Source of the DNA: CAYMAZ01 sp964526285 | GTDB taxonomy: Bacteria > Bacteroidota > Bacteroidia > Bacteroidales > DTU049 | Length of the DNA stretch: 64,000 nt | NCBI GenBank assembly: GCA_964526285.1 | Contig: CAZGIW010000002.1 | Location: 54,061 to 118,060, forward strand | Direction of reading: 5' to 3' | In this document: piece after piece, positions 8,778 to 17,086 of the stretch | Position numbering within the stretch: position 1 is the first letter of the stretch | Layout: the number at the start of each line of letters is the position of its first letter | Notes under the pieces: model-generated | What the model was told of the DNA's origin: nothing | Databases searched by the model: none | Seen by the model: the letters and a program-made list of their open reading frames with translations, nothing else | Program-made: the position numbers and the translations under genes

Positions 8778-9602
8778 CTAATACTGCTCCGACTCATTAG
8801 GAAAGTCTTTTGATTTTACGTCATCAATATACTGAGATACGGCTTTAAAAATTTCTGCATCCAGATTGTGATATCTTCTGAGGAAGCGGGGAGAAAACTC
8901 CTGAGTGACGCCCAGCATATCATGAAGCACAAGCACCTGACCATCAACATTTTTGCCAGCACCAATACCAATTGTGGGAACACTGACAGATTTTGTAACC
9001 TGAGTGGCCAGTTTTGAAGGGATTTTTTCAAGTACGATTGCAAAGCAGCCTGCCTGACTAAGCAATTTAGCATCTTCCATCAGTTTGTGGGCTTCCTGAC
9101 TATCAGTGGCTCTCACCACGTAAGTTCCGAATTTATTGATTGACTGAGGTGTTAATCCAAGATGTGCCATTACAGGTATTCCGGCAGAAAGGATTCTTTC
9201 CACCGACTCTAGGATTTCTTTTCCACCTTCCATTTTCACAGCATTGGCTGATGATTCCTTCATAATCTTAATTGCAGAATTCAATGCCTCTTTTGAGTTC
9301 CCCTGATAGGTTCCGAAAGGCAAATCTACAACTACAAGGGCACGCGAAACGGCTCTCATCACAGAGGAAGCATGATAAATCATCTGGTCCAGTGTGATGG
9401 GCAATGTTGTTTTGTGACCAGCCATCACATTTGAAGCGGAATCTCCAACAAGAATAATATCAATTCCTGCGCGATCCAATATTCTGGCATATGAGTAATC
9501 ATAGGCTGTGAGCATTGAAATTTTTTCACCTTTTTGCTTCATGGATTGGAGCACATGAGTAGTGATTTTGGTGAAAATATGACTTTCTTTCATTTTATTC
9601 AT
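8778..9602 (-). CDS. panB: 3-methyl-2-oxobutanoate hydroxymethyltransferase
   Basis: First committed enzyme of pantothenate synthesis: adds a hydroxymethyl group from methylene-tetrahydrofolate to 2-oxoisovalerate, giving ketopantoate. PanB signatures are complete: MLTAYDYSYARILDRAGID, LVGDSASNVMAGH (Mg ligand Asp), VVDLPFGTY, VKMEGG, MAHLGLTPQS, and VPTIGIGAG. The chosen ATG (MNKMKES) gives 274 residues; MKES at 9593 is equally plausible. A more upstream ATG at 9620 lies almost on an AACTTTG promoter-like box and would be untranscribed. No panC or panD is adjacent. Distance to the downstream rluA-like gene is about 107 bases. Confidence 0.94.
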   Translation of the reverse strand: MNKMKESHIFTKITTHVLQSMKQKGEKISMLTAYDYSYARILDRAGIDIILVGDSASNVMAGHKTTLPITLDQMIYHASSVMRAVSRALVVVDLPFGTYQGNSKEALNSAIKIMKESSANAVKMEGGKEILESVERILSAGIPVMAHLGLTPQSINKFGTYVVRATDSQEAHKLMEDAKLLSQAGCFAIVLEKIPSKLATQVTKSVSVPTIGIGAGKNVDGQVLVLHDMLGVTQEFSPRFLRRYHNLDAEIFKAVSQYIDDVKSKDFPNESEQY

Positions 9603-9663
9603 TTTAAAAATGAACGGCAAAGTTCGTAATTATTTTTTGAAAGTATGTTTTGTTTCTCCAAAT

Positions 9664-9700
9664 AAAAAAAAAGACCGCTCATGAGAACAGTCTTTTTTTT
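9664..9700 (-). terminator. Rho-independent terminator of the S74 protein gene
   Basis: On the minus strand: AGACTGTTC, loop TCAT, GAGCGGTCT (9 pairs including two G-U), followed by a run of T. It sits 24 bases after the stop of the gene ending at 9717, between it and panB. Confidence 0.8.
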
Positions 9701-9716
9701 GTAATATTGAGTGATA

Positions 9717-10988
9717 TTATTTTTCAATAATCAATTGTCTCAGTTCATCAATTTGTCTTTGCAACTCATCAATCTGATGTTGTTGTGACTCAATAATTAG
9801 CTGTTGTTCCTGAATGGCTTTGATCGCAATAATTGACATATTCCCGTATGCTATACCATAATATGAATCTTCACTGTCATTATCTTTGCTTACAACTTCA
9901 GGGAATAATGGCTCAACATCCTGAGCAATAAAACCAATAGTGTTTGAGTTTTCACGTTTTTTAAAACTATACCTGACAGGGTTAAGTAACATAACCCGGT
10001 CAAGCACACTTTCCATACTTGTTATTCCTGTTTTTAAACGTGCATCTGATGTTGTTGTCCAAGCTCCAGTTGATTCAGAAACATATGCAACTCGAACATT
10101 GTTAAATGCAAAACTCAAATAACTATTACTGTTATAGATAGTCCATAATGCAGTACTTGAACTGTTTTCTAATGAAATGCCTGCATCGCCTGGAGTATCA
10201 AATGCTGTCTGGGGGTGCTGTTTTACATGAAAAGTAGTTACTGGTGTTGAGATTCCAATTGCAACTTTTCCATTATTTTTTATAGTCATTCTCTCAGTAG
10301 GAACTCCACCACTCAATCTTGTTAGAAAGGTCATTTCTGAAGAATAATTACCAGATGAGTTTCCCGTTGCAACAAAGGAAATTTTATTGGGAGAGCCAAC
10401 AGTTGAATACGCATTAATAACCAAACCGCCATAACCTGCATATGTGGGGGCATCATAGGCTGTGCTGCCTGTTCTTAATCCAAAAAAGCCATTGCTGACA
10501 TCAAGTTTAGTTAAGGGACTTGTAAGTCCTATTCCTACATTGCCGGAATTGCTGTTGTAAATATCATTTCCTGCAACAGTCCAGTTTGAACTTCCACCGC
10601 CTGCAATTGATCCTGCAAATAATGCATATGGTACAGAAAGCAATTGTGAAGTTCCCATGTCCTCATAACCTGATCCTGCATCAACTTCAACTTTAACTGA
10701 GTATGTGTCTGCTCCCCAGTCAATTGTTGCAAAAACACCTGACACAACTGTGCCTTCACCAATATTTAATGTAACAAGGCCAAACTGTGAGGTTGTAACG
10801 GAATGTGTTTCCACATACACATCAGTAGTGGAATTCTCAATTGTGATTTGAAGAGTGACTGCCTGACTGACAATTAAATCATCATTGCTGTCTCTCAAAA
10901 CAGCCTGATACTTGAAAGCTTGAGGAGCTTGTGCGTACAAAACTCCTGTGATAACTAAAGCTATGCTAATTAAAAATAACTTTTTCAT
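9717..10988 (-). CDS. Exported protein with N-terminal YQAVLRDS domain and C-terminal S74 intramolecular chaperone
   Basis: 423 residues: a signal peptide (MKKLFLISIALVITGVLYAQ); an N-terminal domain of about 110 residues running from FKYQAVLRDSNDDLI to GTSQLLSVPYALFAG; a tail-fibre-like middle (GNVGIGLTSPLTKLDV and GKVAIGISTPVTTFHV repeats); then a peptidase S74/intramolecular chaperone domain (PF13884; TTSDARLKTGI, SNTIGFIAQDVEPLFPEVV). It closes with a Gln-rich coiled coil. S74 domains trimerise beta-helical fibres and cut themselves off. The N-terminal domain recurs in the protein at 51406-53013. It is the second gene of a two-gene unit, 30 bases behind a small T9SS protein, and ends at a terminator. 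Probably a surface fibre; ligand unknown. Confidence 0.8.
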   Translation of the reverse strand: MKKLFLISIALVITGVLYAQAPQAFKYQAVLRDSNDDLIVSQAVTLQITIENSTTDVYVETHSVTTSQFGLVTLNIGEGTVVSGVFATIDWGADTYSVKVEVDAGSGYEDMGTSQLLSVPYALFAGSIAGGGSSNWTVAGNDIYNSNSGNVGIGLTSPLTKLDVSNGFFGLRTGSTAYDAPTYAGYGGLVINAYSTVGSPNKISFVATGNSSGNYSSEMTFLTRLSGGVPTERMTIKNNGKVAIGISTPVTTFHVKQHPQTAFDTPGDAGISLENSSSTALWTIYNSNSYLSFAFNNVRVAYVSESTGAWTTTSDARLKTGITSMESVLDRVMLLNPVRYSFKKRENSNTIGFIAQDVEPLFPEVVSKDNDSEDSYYGIAYGNMSIIAIKAIQEQQLIIESQQHQIDELQRQIDELRQLIIEK

Positions 10989-11018
10989 AATTTTTTGTTT
11001 TTTGGGGTTATAAATTAT

Positions 11019-11504
11019 TTAACGGGTTTTTAAAATCTTTGCGTTCAAAACTTCGCTTGTTGAAACTTTCCTGATTTGCAAAAGGTAGGTTCCGGTGGCA
11101 AACGAGTGCATGTTAATTGTGTTAGAGCCACCAACAAGTGTGCTGGCTGATAACAGTTTGCCGTTGAGGTCAAACAAACTGCAAACGAATTCTCCTGAAT
11201 AATGAGAAGGAATCTCAATTGTAAGTTCGTCTGTGACAGGGTTCGGAAAGAAACTGATGTCTGTGAGACCCTCAGGTTCTTCAATTGAAGTAATTGTGAG
11301 AGATGGTTGATGAAACCCCTGAGTCAACGTTAAATTTGTTGTCTCAAATGTTTCAATTACAGGTTCTCCGATTGTGTAATCAATCTGGAGATTTGCAGAT
11401 GAAGTACTTGCTCCGCCCGATGATATAACATCATTCTGAATGCTTTGCGCACTCAATAAAAATGCAGAGAAGACAATAATTAAGGATAGAAAATAATGTT
11501 TCAT
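11019..11504 (-). CDS. Small T9SS-sorted exported protein
   Basis: 161 residues. Signal peptide MKHYFLSLIIVFSAFLLSAQ, a short domain (SSGGASTSS, then DYTIGEPVIETF and LTQGFHQP), and from about residue 85 a type A T9SS sorting domain: ISFFPNPVTDELTIEI, then a beta-rich end with ATGTYLLQI and a terminal KILKTR. The sorting domain directs export through the Por machinery. The SGGAS/YTIGE/QGFHQP pattern is shared with the protein at 53016-53507 (SGGDAS, YSVGQ, QGVQQP), each immediately upstream of a YQAV-domain protein. It has no recognised enzymatic motif and could be the anchor or partner of the fibre protein downstream. Confidence 0.85.
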   Translation of the reverse strand: MKHYFLSLIIVFSAFLLSAQSIQNDVISSGGASTSSANLQIDYTIGEPVIETFETTNLTLTQGFHQPSLTITSIEEPEGLTDISFFPNPVTDELTIEIPSHYSGEFVCSLFDLNGKLLSASTLVGGSNTINMHSFATGTYLLQIRKVSTSEVLNAKILKTR

Positions 11505-11637
11505 ATTAGTTTATTTTTTACAAAAGTATAATTTTTTTTTAATGAATCAATAATTTATAGAAAATTTAATATTGTTTAAAGTATAAAACTACACATTGTT
11601 TAAACTAATAACAAGTTCGTGAATCGCTGAAAATGTC

Positions 11638-11645
11638 TATTTTTG
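11638..11645 (+). promoter_or_regulatory. -7 box for the glycosyltransferase gene
   Basis: TATTTTTG, 15 bases before the ATG at 11661. The ATG at 11643 lies inside this box and so cannot be the translation start. Confidence 0.5.
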
Positions 11646-11660
11646 AAAATTATTTCAAAT

Positions 11661-12407
11661 ATGATATCAGTAATCATCATAACATACAACGAAGAAAACA
11701 ACATCGGAAGGTGTCTTGAGGCTGCCAGTCATGTGGCTGATGAGATTGTTGTTATTGATTCTTTTTCCCAAGATAAAACTCAGGAAATTTGTGTTTCATT
11801 TGGAGTAAAATTTCTGAGCAGACAATGGGAAGGCTATTCCAAAGCGAAGAATTTTGGCAATGCTCAGGCATCACATAATTATATCCTCTCATTGGATGCT
11901 GATGAGGTGCTTTCAGAAGAATTGATTCAGTCAATTAATGCAAAAAAAGAAAATCTAAGTGGAGCATATCAATTCAACCGGCTTACAAATTATGCCGGAA
12001 AGTGGGTCAGGCATTGCGGATGGTATCCCGATCCAAAAATTCGTCTTTTCCCCAAAGACAAAGCTCAATGGATAGGCGATTTTGTCCATGAAATTCTGGA
12101 AGTTGAATCAAATGTTGCTATCAACAAACTCAAAGGTGACTTGCTGCATTATTCATATATCTCAAAAGCAGACCACCTTTCGCGAATTGAGAAATATTCG
12201 GTACTTCATGCTCAGAAACTGTTCAATGAAGGGAGAAAGTCAGGATTTTTTAAAAAAATTATCAGTCCTTTTGCGAAATTTGTAAGAGATTATATCTTTC
12301 AGCTGGGTTTTTTGGATGGAAAAACAGGGTTTACAATTTGCCGTCTTTCTGCCAGGGCAGTATATCTGAAATATGTAAAACTGGAAAAACTAATCAGAAA
12401 TCAATAG
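11661..12407 (+). CDS. Glycosyltransferase family 2, WaaE/KdtX-like
   Basis: 248-residue GT-A glycosyltransferase beginning MISVIIITYNEENNIGRCLE. Family features are the nucleotide-sugar pocket (DEIVVIDSFSQDKTQEIC), SRQWEGYSKAKNFG, and the metal-binding DxD in LSLDADEVLSEEL. CGWYPDPKIRLF, followed by a histidine-containing HEILEV segment, matches the lipopolysaccharide core beta-1,4-glucosyltransferase subgroup. The C-terminal FARFVRDYIFQLGFLDG-like region is typical (here FAKFVRDYIFQ). The start was chosen by homology to the family N terminus and by the promoter box at 11638. It is a single-gene unit; the acceptor sugar is unknown. Confidence 0.88.
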   Translation: MISVIIITYNEENNIGRCLEAASHVADEIVVIDSFSQDKTQEICVSFGVKFLSRQWEGYSKAKNFGNAQASHNYILSLDADEVLSEELIQSINAKKENLSGAYQFNRLTNYAGKWVRHCGWYPDPKIRLFPKDKAQWIGDFVHEILEVESNVAINKLKGDLLHYSYISKADHLSRIEKYSVLHAQKLFNEGRKSGFFKKIISPFAKFVRDYIFQLGFLDGKTGFTICRLSARAVYLKYVKLEKLIRNQ

Positions 12408-12440
12408 TGTTTTTTTGTTTTTCCCCATAGCATGCTACTT

Positions 12441-12960
12441 TTATCAACACAACTTCAGTTGTGTTGGATTACAATACATTGCGTTCAACTATTATTCAAA
12501 AGTTGCCATGAGCTTCAGCTCGTGGAAAAAGAACAACCCCCACATCACGGGGTTTTAACCCCCCTTCAACCCGATGAAGCATGTTTGTGGGAGAATAAAA
12601 GTTCAATTAATAAATGCGAATTTTAAGAATATTATTGTATTGTTGTCTCGCGAAAAACACTGCTTTTTGTTATCAACACAACTTCAGTTGTGTTGAGTAT
12701 TCCACATTGCTTTCAACAATTTTTTTAATTGCCACGAGCTTCTGCAGTATGTCTGAAAAATGAGAAAAAGAAAAAAAACGAATCAGTAGCAAATAGTGGT
12801 TTTTTATTTTTTTCAATTGAATGACCTTTTTTTCTATCAACACAACTTCAGTTGTGTTGGAGCAGAATATATTGCGTTCAACTATTATTCAAAAGTTGCC
12901 ATGAGCTTCAGCTCGTGGAAAAAGAACAACCCCCATATCACGGGGTTTTAACCCCCCTTC
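12441..12960. repeat. Block of intergenic hairpin repeats (CTTCAG hairpins, GGGGTTTTAACCCC)
   Basis: The gap 12408-12958 is built of repeated units. CAACACAAC-TTCA-GTTGTGTTG occurs at 12445-12466, 12674-12695 and 12838-12859. CCATGAGC-TTCA-GCTCGTGG occurs at 12506-12525 and 12899-12918, each followed by an ACAACCCCCA(C/T)ATCACGG stretch and the hairpin GGGGTTTTAACCCC (second copy 12942-12955). A unit starting at 12731 (GCCACGAGCTTCTGCAGTAT) recurs at 18918. Frames of 60-80 codons across these units look similar to each other only because the DNA is repeated. The last unit runs into the stop codon of the aminotransferase gene. Confidence 0.8.
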
Positions 12961-14137
12961 AACCAGTCTTAATCCTTTTCAGAGCATCAGCAAGATACTC
13001 ATATTGTTCAAGGCTGTTATACAAATGGCATGAAAACCGAAGAAGTCTTTGTCCAGAGTCTGGTAATCTGAATACAGGAACTTCAATTTGATATTCATTT
13101 GCCAGTTGTTGCTGCAGAGGATCAGGTTCGCCAGGCGCTATTGAATTTGATAAATCAGGAAGCGGAAACGAAGTCATGCAGGCAAGCATGTGAGCAGGGC
13201 AGGGAAGAGGAATGTTTATTTCTTCGCAAATAAGCTGAGCAGCCCTTTGGTTCAATTCATTGTTATGATTAATGATATCTGAATAATCTGTTTCTGAAAT
13301 TTCCTGAAGAGTTTCTATTGCTTCAGGGATGCACAAAAACGGTGTAGGATCATATGTGCCAGTCCAGTAAAATCTGTCCTGAAACTCATTCCCTTTTACA
13401 TTAATCATACTGAAATTCAGAGGAACCAGGTTAAACTGAAACTCAGGGTGTGCCCATAGAAAAGCAGCACCTTTGGGACTACACATCCATTTGTGGCAAT
13501 TGCCGGTATAAAAATGAACACCCAGTTCTTCAATATTCAAAGGAATTGCTCCGGGAGCATGTGCACCGTCAACCAGAATCTCTGTTTGTGTGTCCGAAAT
13601 TGCCTGAGAGATTTTTTTTACAGGATACACAAATCCGGTGGGTGATGCAATATGGTCAAGAATAACAAGTCGTGTGTCAGGCTTGATGGCTTTCAGAACA
13701 GGTCTGATGACTTCATCTTCGTGTGCAAAAGGATAGGGAAGGATGACCTCATCTACCTGATAGCCAAAACGATGGGAGTGATAATACACGGCATTGCGAC
13801 AGGCCGGATATATCTGATTTGTGATTAAAACTCTGTCGCTTTCACCCCAGTAAAGAGAATTCAAAACAGTATTGACCCCTTCTGTAGCATTTTTAACAAA
13901 AACCATGTCATGCGAATTGCAACCAGTGAATTTTGCAAGCAACTGTTTGGCATTTTCCAGCAAATCAGGCAGGTCATAAAGCAGAAACTTCATTGGCTGT
14001 TTTTCAAGTTGCTCTCTGAAAAATGTCTGTTTTTCCAGGACTTTTGCAGGGCATGCGCCAAATGACCCGTGATTCAGATACACTGTGTTTCTGTCCAACA
14101 ACCAGTGATGAATTTTATTGGAATAATGAGGCAACAT
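12959..14137 (-). CDS. Class V aminotransferase, isopenicillin-N epimerase-like
   Basis: 392-residue PLP enzyme of the class V (NifS-like) fold. It begins with the epimerase-type YLNHGSFGACPAKVLE. It has VFVKNATEGVNTVLNSL (cofactor phosphate region), VDGAHAPGAIPLNIEELG (pyridine-ring aspartate, with the histidine next to it), and the Schiff-base lysine in YTGNCHKWMCSPKG. Related proteins are annotated as isopenicillin-N epimerases but act on many substrates including cysteine and hercynylcysteine derivatives; the real substrate is unknown. It is the last gene of an xseA-xseB-aminotransferase run (6-base gap). The final Gly codon and stop lie in the adjoining repeat. Confidence 0.85.
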   Translation of the reverse strand: MLPHYSNKIHHWLLDRNTVYLNHGSFGACPAKVLEKQTFFREQLEKQPMKFLLYDLPDLLENAKQLLAKFTGCNSHDMVFVKNATEGVNTVLNSLYWGESDRVLITNQIYPACRNAVYYHSHRFGYQVDEVILPYPFAHEDEVIRPVLKAIKPDTRLVILDHIASPTGFVYPVKKISQAISDTQTEILVDGAHAPGAIPLNIEELGVHFYTGNCHKWMCSPKGAAFLWAHPEFQFNLVPLNFSMINVKGNEFQDRFYWTGTYDPTPFLCIPEAIETLQEISETDYSDIINHNNELNQRAAQLICEEINIPLPCPAHMLACMTSFPLPDLSNSIAPGEPDPLQQQLANEYQIEVPVFRLPDSGQRLLRFSCHLYNSLEQYEYLADALKRIKTG

Positions 14138-14143
14138 ACATTT

Positions 14144-14362
14144 TTAAATTTCAGAGTTATCTACATCCTTGCTTTCGGCAGTGTCAAAGCTTTTTAAAAT
14201 ATTATCAATATCATCTTCGGTTTCCCTAAGCTTCGTGCGGCAAAACGTAATTAGTTCACCTGCACGTTTGATTTTTTCTGATAAGTTGTCAATATCAGCA
14301 TCTCCCCGCTCGATATCTGATATTATTATATCCAGTTCTGCTTTTGCTTCTTTGTAATTCAT
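14144..14362 (-). CDS. xseB: Exodeoxyribonuclease VII small subunit
   Basis: 72 residues, almost wholly helical, with the XseB pattern YKEAKAELDIIISDIERGDADIDNL followed by L-rich heptads and an acidic end. XseB forms the helical cap around XseA to make the ATP-independent single-strand exonuclease VII. It begins 17 bases after xseA stops. Length is in the usual 65-85 range. Confidence 0.9.
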   Translation of the reverse strand: MNYKEAKAELDIIISDIERGDADIDNLSEKIKRAGELITFCRTKLRETEDDIDNILKSFDTAESKDVDNSEI

Positions 14363-14379
14363 AACAGATTTTTTTAGAT

Positions 14380-15702
14380 TTATTGAATGGTGTGTTTTTT
14401 GTCTGTAACAACACTCAGGATTTTGCCATCAGCAACAATTGTTTCAATTGCGTCTCCTTCTGTGATGTTGTGACTGTTTTTGATTGTTTTGCCTTTTTTA
14501 CGTGTTATACTATAACCCTTTTTTAATAAAAGCAGTGGGTCATGTGCTTTAACATACTTTTCGCCTGAAAGCAATAATGCCTCTTCCTTTTCAAACATTC
14601 TTTTGCCTGATGCTTTCATGTTTTTGAAAGCATGTGTCAGTGAAGCTTTTTCCAAAGTTAACAGAGCTTTTGGTTTTGATGAAATCAGTCCGGAATATTT
14701 ACTGAGCAAAATGTTTTCATTTTGAGTCAGCAGTTTGGGCTTATATCGAATACTTGCAGCAGCTTTTTCAAGTTGCATTTCCTGATAATCAAGCAAGCGC
14801 ACAGTGAGTCGGTTAATCTTTTCAACTTTTTCGTTTATGGAATTTTCAAATTCAAGGCATAGGCTGATAATATACTGAGCCACAGCCGTAGGTGTTTCCT
14901 TGTGGACAGCAGCCACTTCATCAGCCACAGTATAGTCGGTTGTGTGACCAATTCCTGTAACAACTGGTAAACTGCAATTTGCAATAGCTTCAGCCAGAAT
15001 GTATGAGTTGAAACAGTGCAGATCCACATTGCCACCGCCACCGCGAACCAGCACAACAAAATCAAATTCGCCGGAGCGTGTTTCAATTAACTTCATTTGT
15101 CCGGCAATACTTTCAGCTGCTTTGTTTCCCTGAAGCATCACAGGAAAGAGTTTTACATTAAATTTATACTTGTGCTGATTGTTCAGAAGTACATTTGCAA
15201 AGTCTTCAAATCCCTTCGAATCAATAGCTGATAATGCTGCAATGCGCTGTGGAACGGGTGGGAGAGAGGTGAGTTTGTTTTTCTCGTAGAGTCCGGTTTT
15301 TTTTAGTTGATCAATTGTTTTCTGACGATCGAGCATCATTTCTCCAATTGTGTATTCGCCTTTAATGTCGAAAATATTCAGACTTAAACCATAGCGTGGA
15401 CTGTAATTTACTACAACAAGACACAAAATACTGATGTCCTGTTTCAGGTCAAATCCGGTTGTTTCAGCAAACTTGTCGTTGATGCGCTGGTAATTGTTCT
15501 GCCATATGATTCCTCGCATTTCAGCCTTTGGAAAAGCACTGCCGGCATCTTTGTCAATAAGATTGAGATAGCAGTGTCCTCGCCTCAGATTGATAGATGA
15601 AATTTCAGCTGTAACCCAAAAGTATTTGCCACCGAATGAATCATCAAGATATGATTCAAGCATCAGTGTCAGGTCGAATAGGCTGATGATGTTATTATTC
15701 AT
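14380..15702 (-). CDS. xseA: Exodeoxyribonuclease VII large subunit
   Basis: 440-residue catalytic subunit of exonuclease VII. The N-terminal OB fold includes YFWVTAEISSINLRRGHCYLNL. The catalytic domain carries RIAALSAIDSKGFEDF, VVLVRGGGGNVDLHCFN, and PVVTGIGHTTDYTVADEVAAVHKETPTAVAQ, the conserved core of the family. A helical region with coiled-coil character and a KKGYSITRKKGK C-terminal segment follow. Length is typical. First gene of the xseA-xseB-aminotransferase cluster; divergent from a repeat-bearing gap that precedes the nitroreductase. Confidence 0.94.
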   Translation of the reverse strand: MNNNIISLFDLTLMLESYLDDSFGGKYFWVTAEISSINLRRGHCYLNLIDKDAGSAFPKAEMRGIIWQNNYQRINDKFAETTGFDLKQDISILCLVVVNYSPRYGLSLNIFDIKGEYTIGEMMLDRQKTIDQLKKTGLYEKNKLTSLPPVPQRIAALSAIDSKGFEDFANVLLNNQHKYKFNVKLFPVMLQGNKAAESIAGQMKLIETRSGEFDFVVLVRGGGGNVDLHCFNSYILAEAIANCSLPVVTGIGHTTDYTVADEVAAVHKETPTAVAQYIISLCLEFENSINEKVEKINRLTVRLLDYQEMQLEKAAASIRYKPKLLTQNENILLSKYSGLISSKPKALLTLEKASLTHAFKNMKASGKRMFEKEEALLLSGEKYVKAHDPLLLLKKGYSITRKKGKTIKNSHNITEGDAIETIVADGKILSVVTDKKHTIQ

Positions 15703-16099
15703 TTTTCATGATAATAATGTCTGTGATTCCGGTTATTGGTAATCATCAAAAGTACAAAAAAAACTTTTTGAAAAGAAAATCAACCAAAAAATATTTCCAA
15801 ATCACTCATGTCCGATTAAACAAAAACTTTTATTTCGCTACAGAACCAGTGAATTCTACAAATTCAAACATATGGTTTCTGTGTAATTCCGTGTTTCTCC
15901 CGAAGGGATCACGATGTGAAGTGTTTTGTGGCAAAAAGAAAAAGTGACTCTCCTTGAAGAAGAATAGTCATTATTGTGCGGATTAACAAGATAAACCTGA
16001 ATAATTATTGTTTTTTGTTGGACACTAGTGTTTCCAAATAAAAGAAAAAGCAGTGATTCATGTTTGTGTGTTAGAAGCTTGCAAATTCTGCGATTTTTA
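15703..16099. other. Non-coding gap with decayed GCCAC/GTGGC palindrome
   Basis: No supportable gene. Between about 15835 and 15935 there is a decayed palindrome (CGCTACAGAA ... TTTTGTGGC) of the type seen at 3631-3713. The 3' part is the promoter region of the nitroreductase. Confidence 0.4.
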
Positions 16100-16107
16100 T
16101 ATCTTTG
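16100..16107 (+). promoter_or_regulatory. -7 box for the nitroreductase gene
   Basis: TATCTTTG with TTG at about 16079-16081, i.e. roughly 19 bases upstream, matching the two-part Bacteroidota promoter. It is 20 bases before the ATG at 16127 and rules out the longer in-frame start at 16028. Confidence 0.6.
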
Positions 16108-16126
16108 TGGCAAAAAAGGAATAACT

Positions 16127-16729
16127 ATGAAAAACTTAATTGCTCTGATTCTTATTGCTTTTGCACTTCAGTCAACAGCTCAAAGCGAAATTCCCGATGT
16201 TCTCACAGTGATTCATTCACGCAAAAGTGTGAGACAGTTTACCGAACAGGAAGTAAGCAGAGACAAACTGGAAATTTTGGTCAGAGCAGGTATGGCAGCT
16301 CCAACGGCCATGAACAAACAGCCCTGGGCTTTTGTGGCAATTGATAGCCGTGAAGTTCTTGATCTTCTTTCTGAAGAACTGGGAAACAATCCAATTCTGA
16401 AAAGAGCACCCGCTGCCATTGTGGTTTGTGGTGACTTGAATAAAGCAGTACCTTCAGTGCCCGATTATTGGGTGCAGGATTGCTCTGCTGCCACACAAAA
16501 CATCCTTCTTGCCGTGGAAGGCATAGGACTTGGCGCAGTATGGATTGGTATTTTTCCGCGTGATGAAAGAGTGGAAGCTGTCAGGAAAGTCACCAAACTC
16601 CCCGAACATCTGATTCCTCTAAATGTTATTGCAATCGGATATCCCACCGGTGCCGAACAACCCAAGGACAAATGGAAACCAGAGAATATGTTCTGGAATG
16701 TGTGGGAAGAGAAGATAAAAGAACAATAG
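16127..16729 (+). CDS. Nitroreductase family protein with N-terminal signal peptide
   Basis: 200 residues. The first 19 form a hydrophobic signal (MKNLIALILIAFALQSTAQ), after which the FMN-dependent nitroreductase fold starts: VIHSRKSVRQFTEQEV, AGMAAPTAMNKQPWAFV, and further on QNILLAVEGIGLGAVWIGIFPR, then VIAIGYP. These are the FMN-contact segments of the family. Export is unusual because FMN is normally loaded in the cytoplasm; the signal could also act as a membrane anchor. The start choice rests on the TATCTTTG promoter and the ATG it serves. Substrate unknown. Single-gene unit. Confidence 0.87.
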   Translation: MKNLIALILIAFALQSTAQSEIPDVLTVIHSRKSVRQFTEQEVSRDKLEILVRAGMAAPTAMNKQPWAFVAIDSREVLDLLSEELGNNPILKRAPAAIVVCGDLNKAVPSVPDYWVQDCSAATQNILLAVEGIGLGAVWIGIFPRDERVEAVRKVTKLPEHLIPLNVIAIGYPTGAEQPKDKWKPENMFWNVWEEKIKEQ

Positions 16730-17055
16730 AATTCTCTTTCATCCACCTTCGGGGTATTTTCCTCCTTCATTCACTTTCAGTGAATTTTCCTCCTTCATTC
16801 ACTTTCAGTGAATTACGGGGAACAAAGTCAGAGAACGAAGCAATAGAACAATAGAAAAAATAAAATAGAAAATTGGATTTGGGAGTTATTAAATTGGATA
16901 ATTAGTAATTCGTAAAATTAGTTATTCGTTGTTAGTAGTGCAAATTCGTAGAATTTGTCCCATAGGGATCCCGATCCCATCGGGACAAGTTGGGATATTT
17001 AGTAGAGCAGATTAGTAGTAGTAAGAATAATAATCGCAATGAATTGATTTTTTTT
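16730..17055. other. Gap with short tandem repeats and a CCCGAT/ATCGGG hairpin
   Basis: Two tandem copies of a unit of about 30 bases containing the hairpin ATTCACT-TTC-AGTGAAT at 16760-16815. Near 16955-16990 is a GTCCC...GGGAC palindrome containing CCCGAT-CCC-ATCGGG. No gene is evident. Confidence 0.5.
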
Positions 17056-17063
17056 TACTTTTG
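17056..17063 (+). promoter_or_regulatory. -7 box for the glycosyltransferase-methyltransferase pair
   Basis: TACTTTTG located 23 bases before the ATG at 17087; matches TAnnTTTG. Confidence 0.5.
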
Positions 17064-17086
17064 TTGCAAAGTTTCAAATAAAAAAA

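Noticed and set aside
12432..13091. Two similar frames of 64 and 79 codons (12432-12626 and 12852-13091)
   Set aside because: They resemble each other only because they cross the same DNA repeat unit; the second also runs into the aminotransferase gene in antisense.
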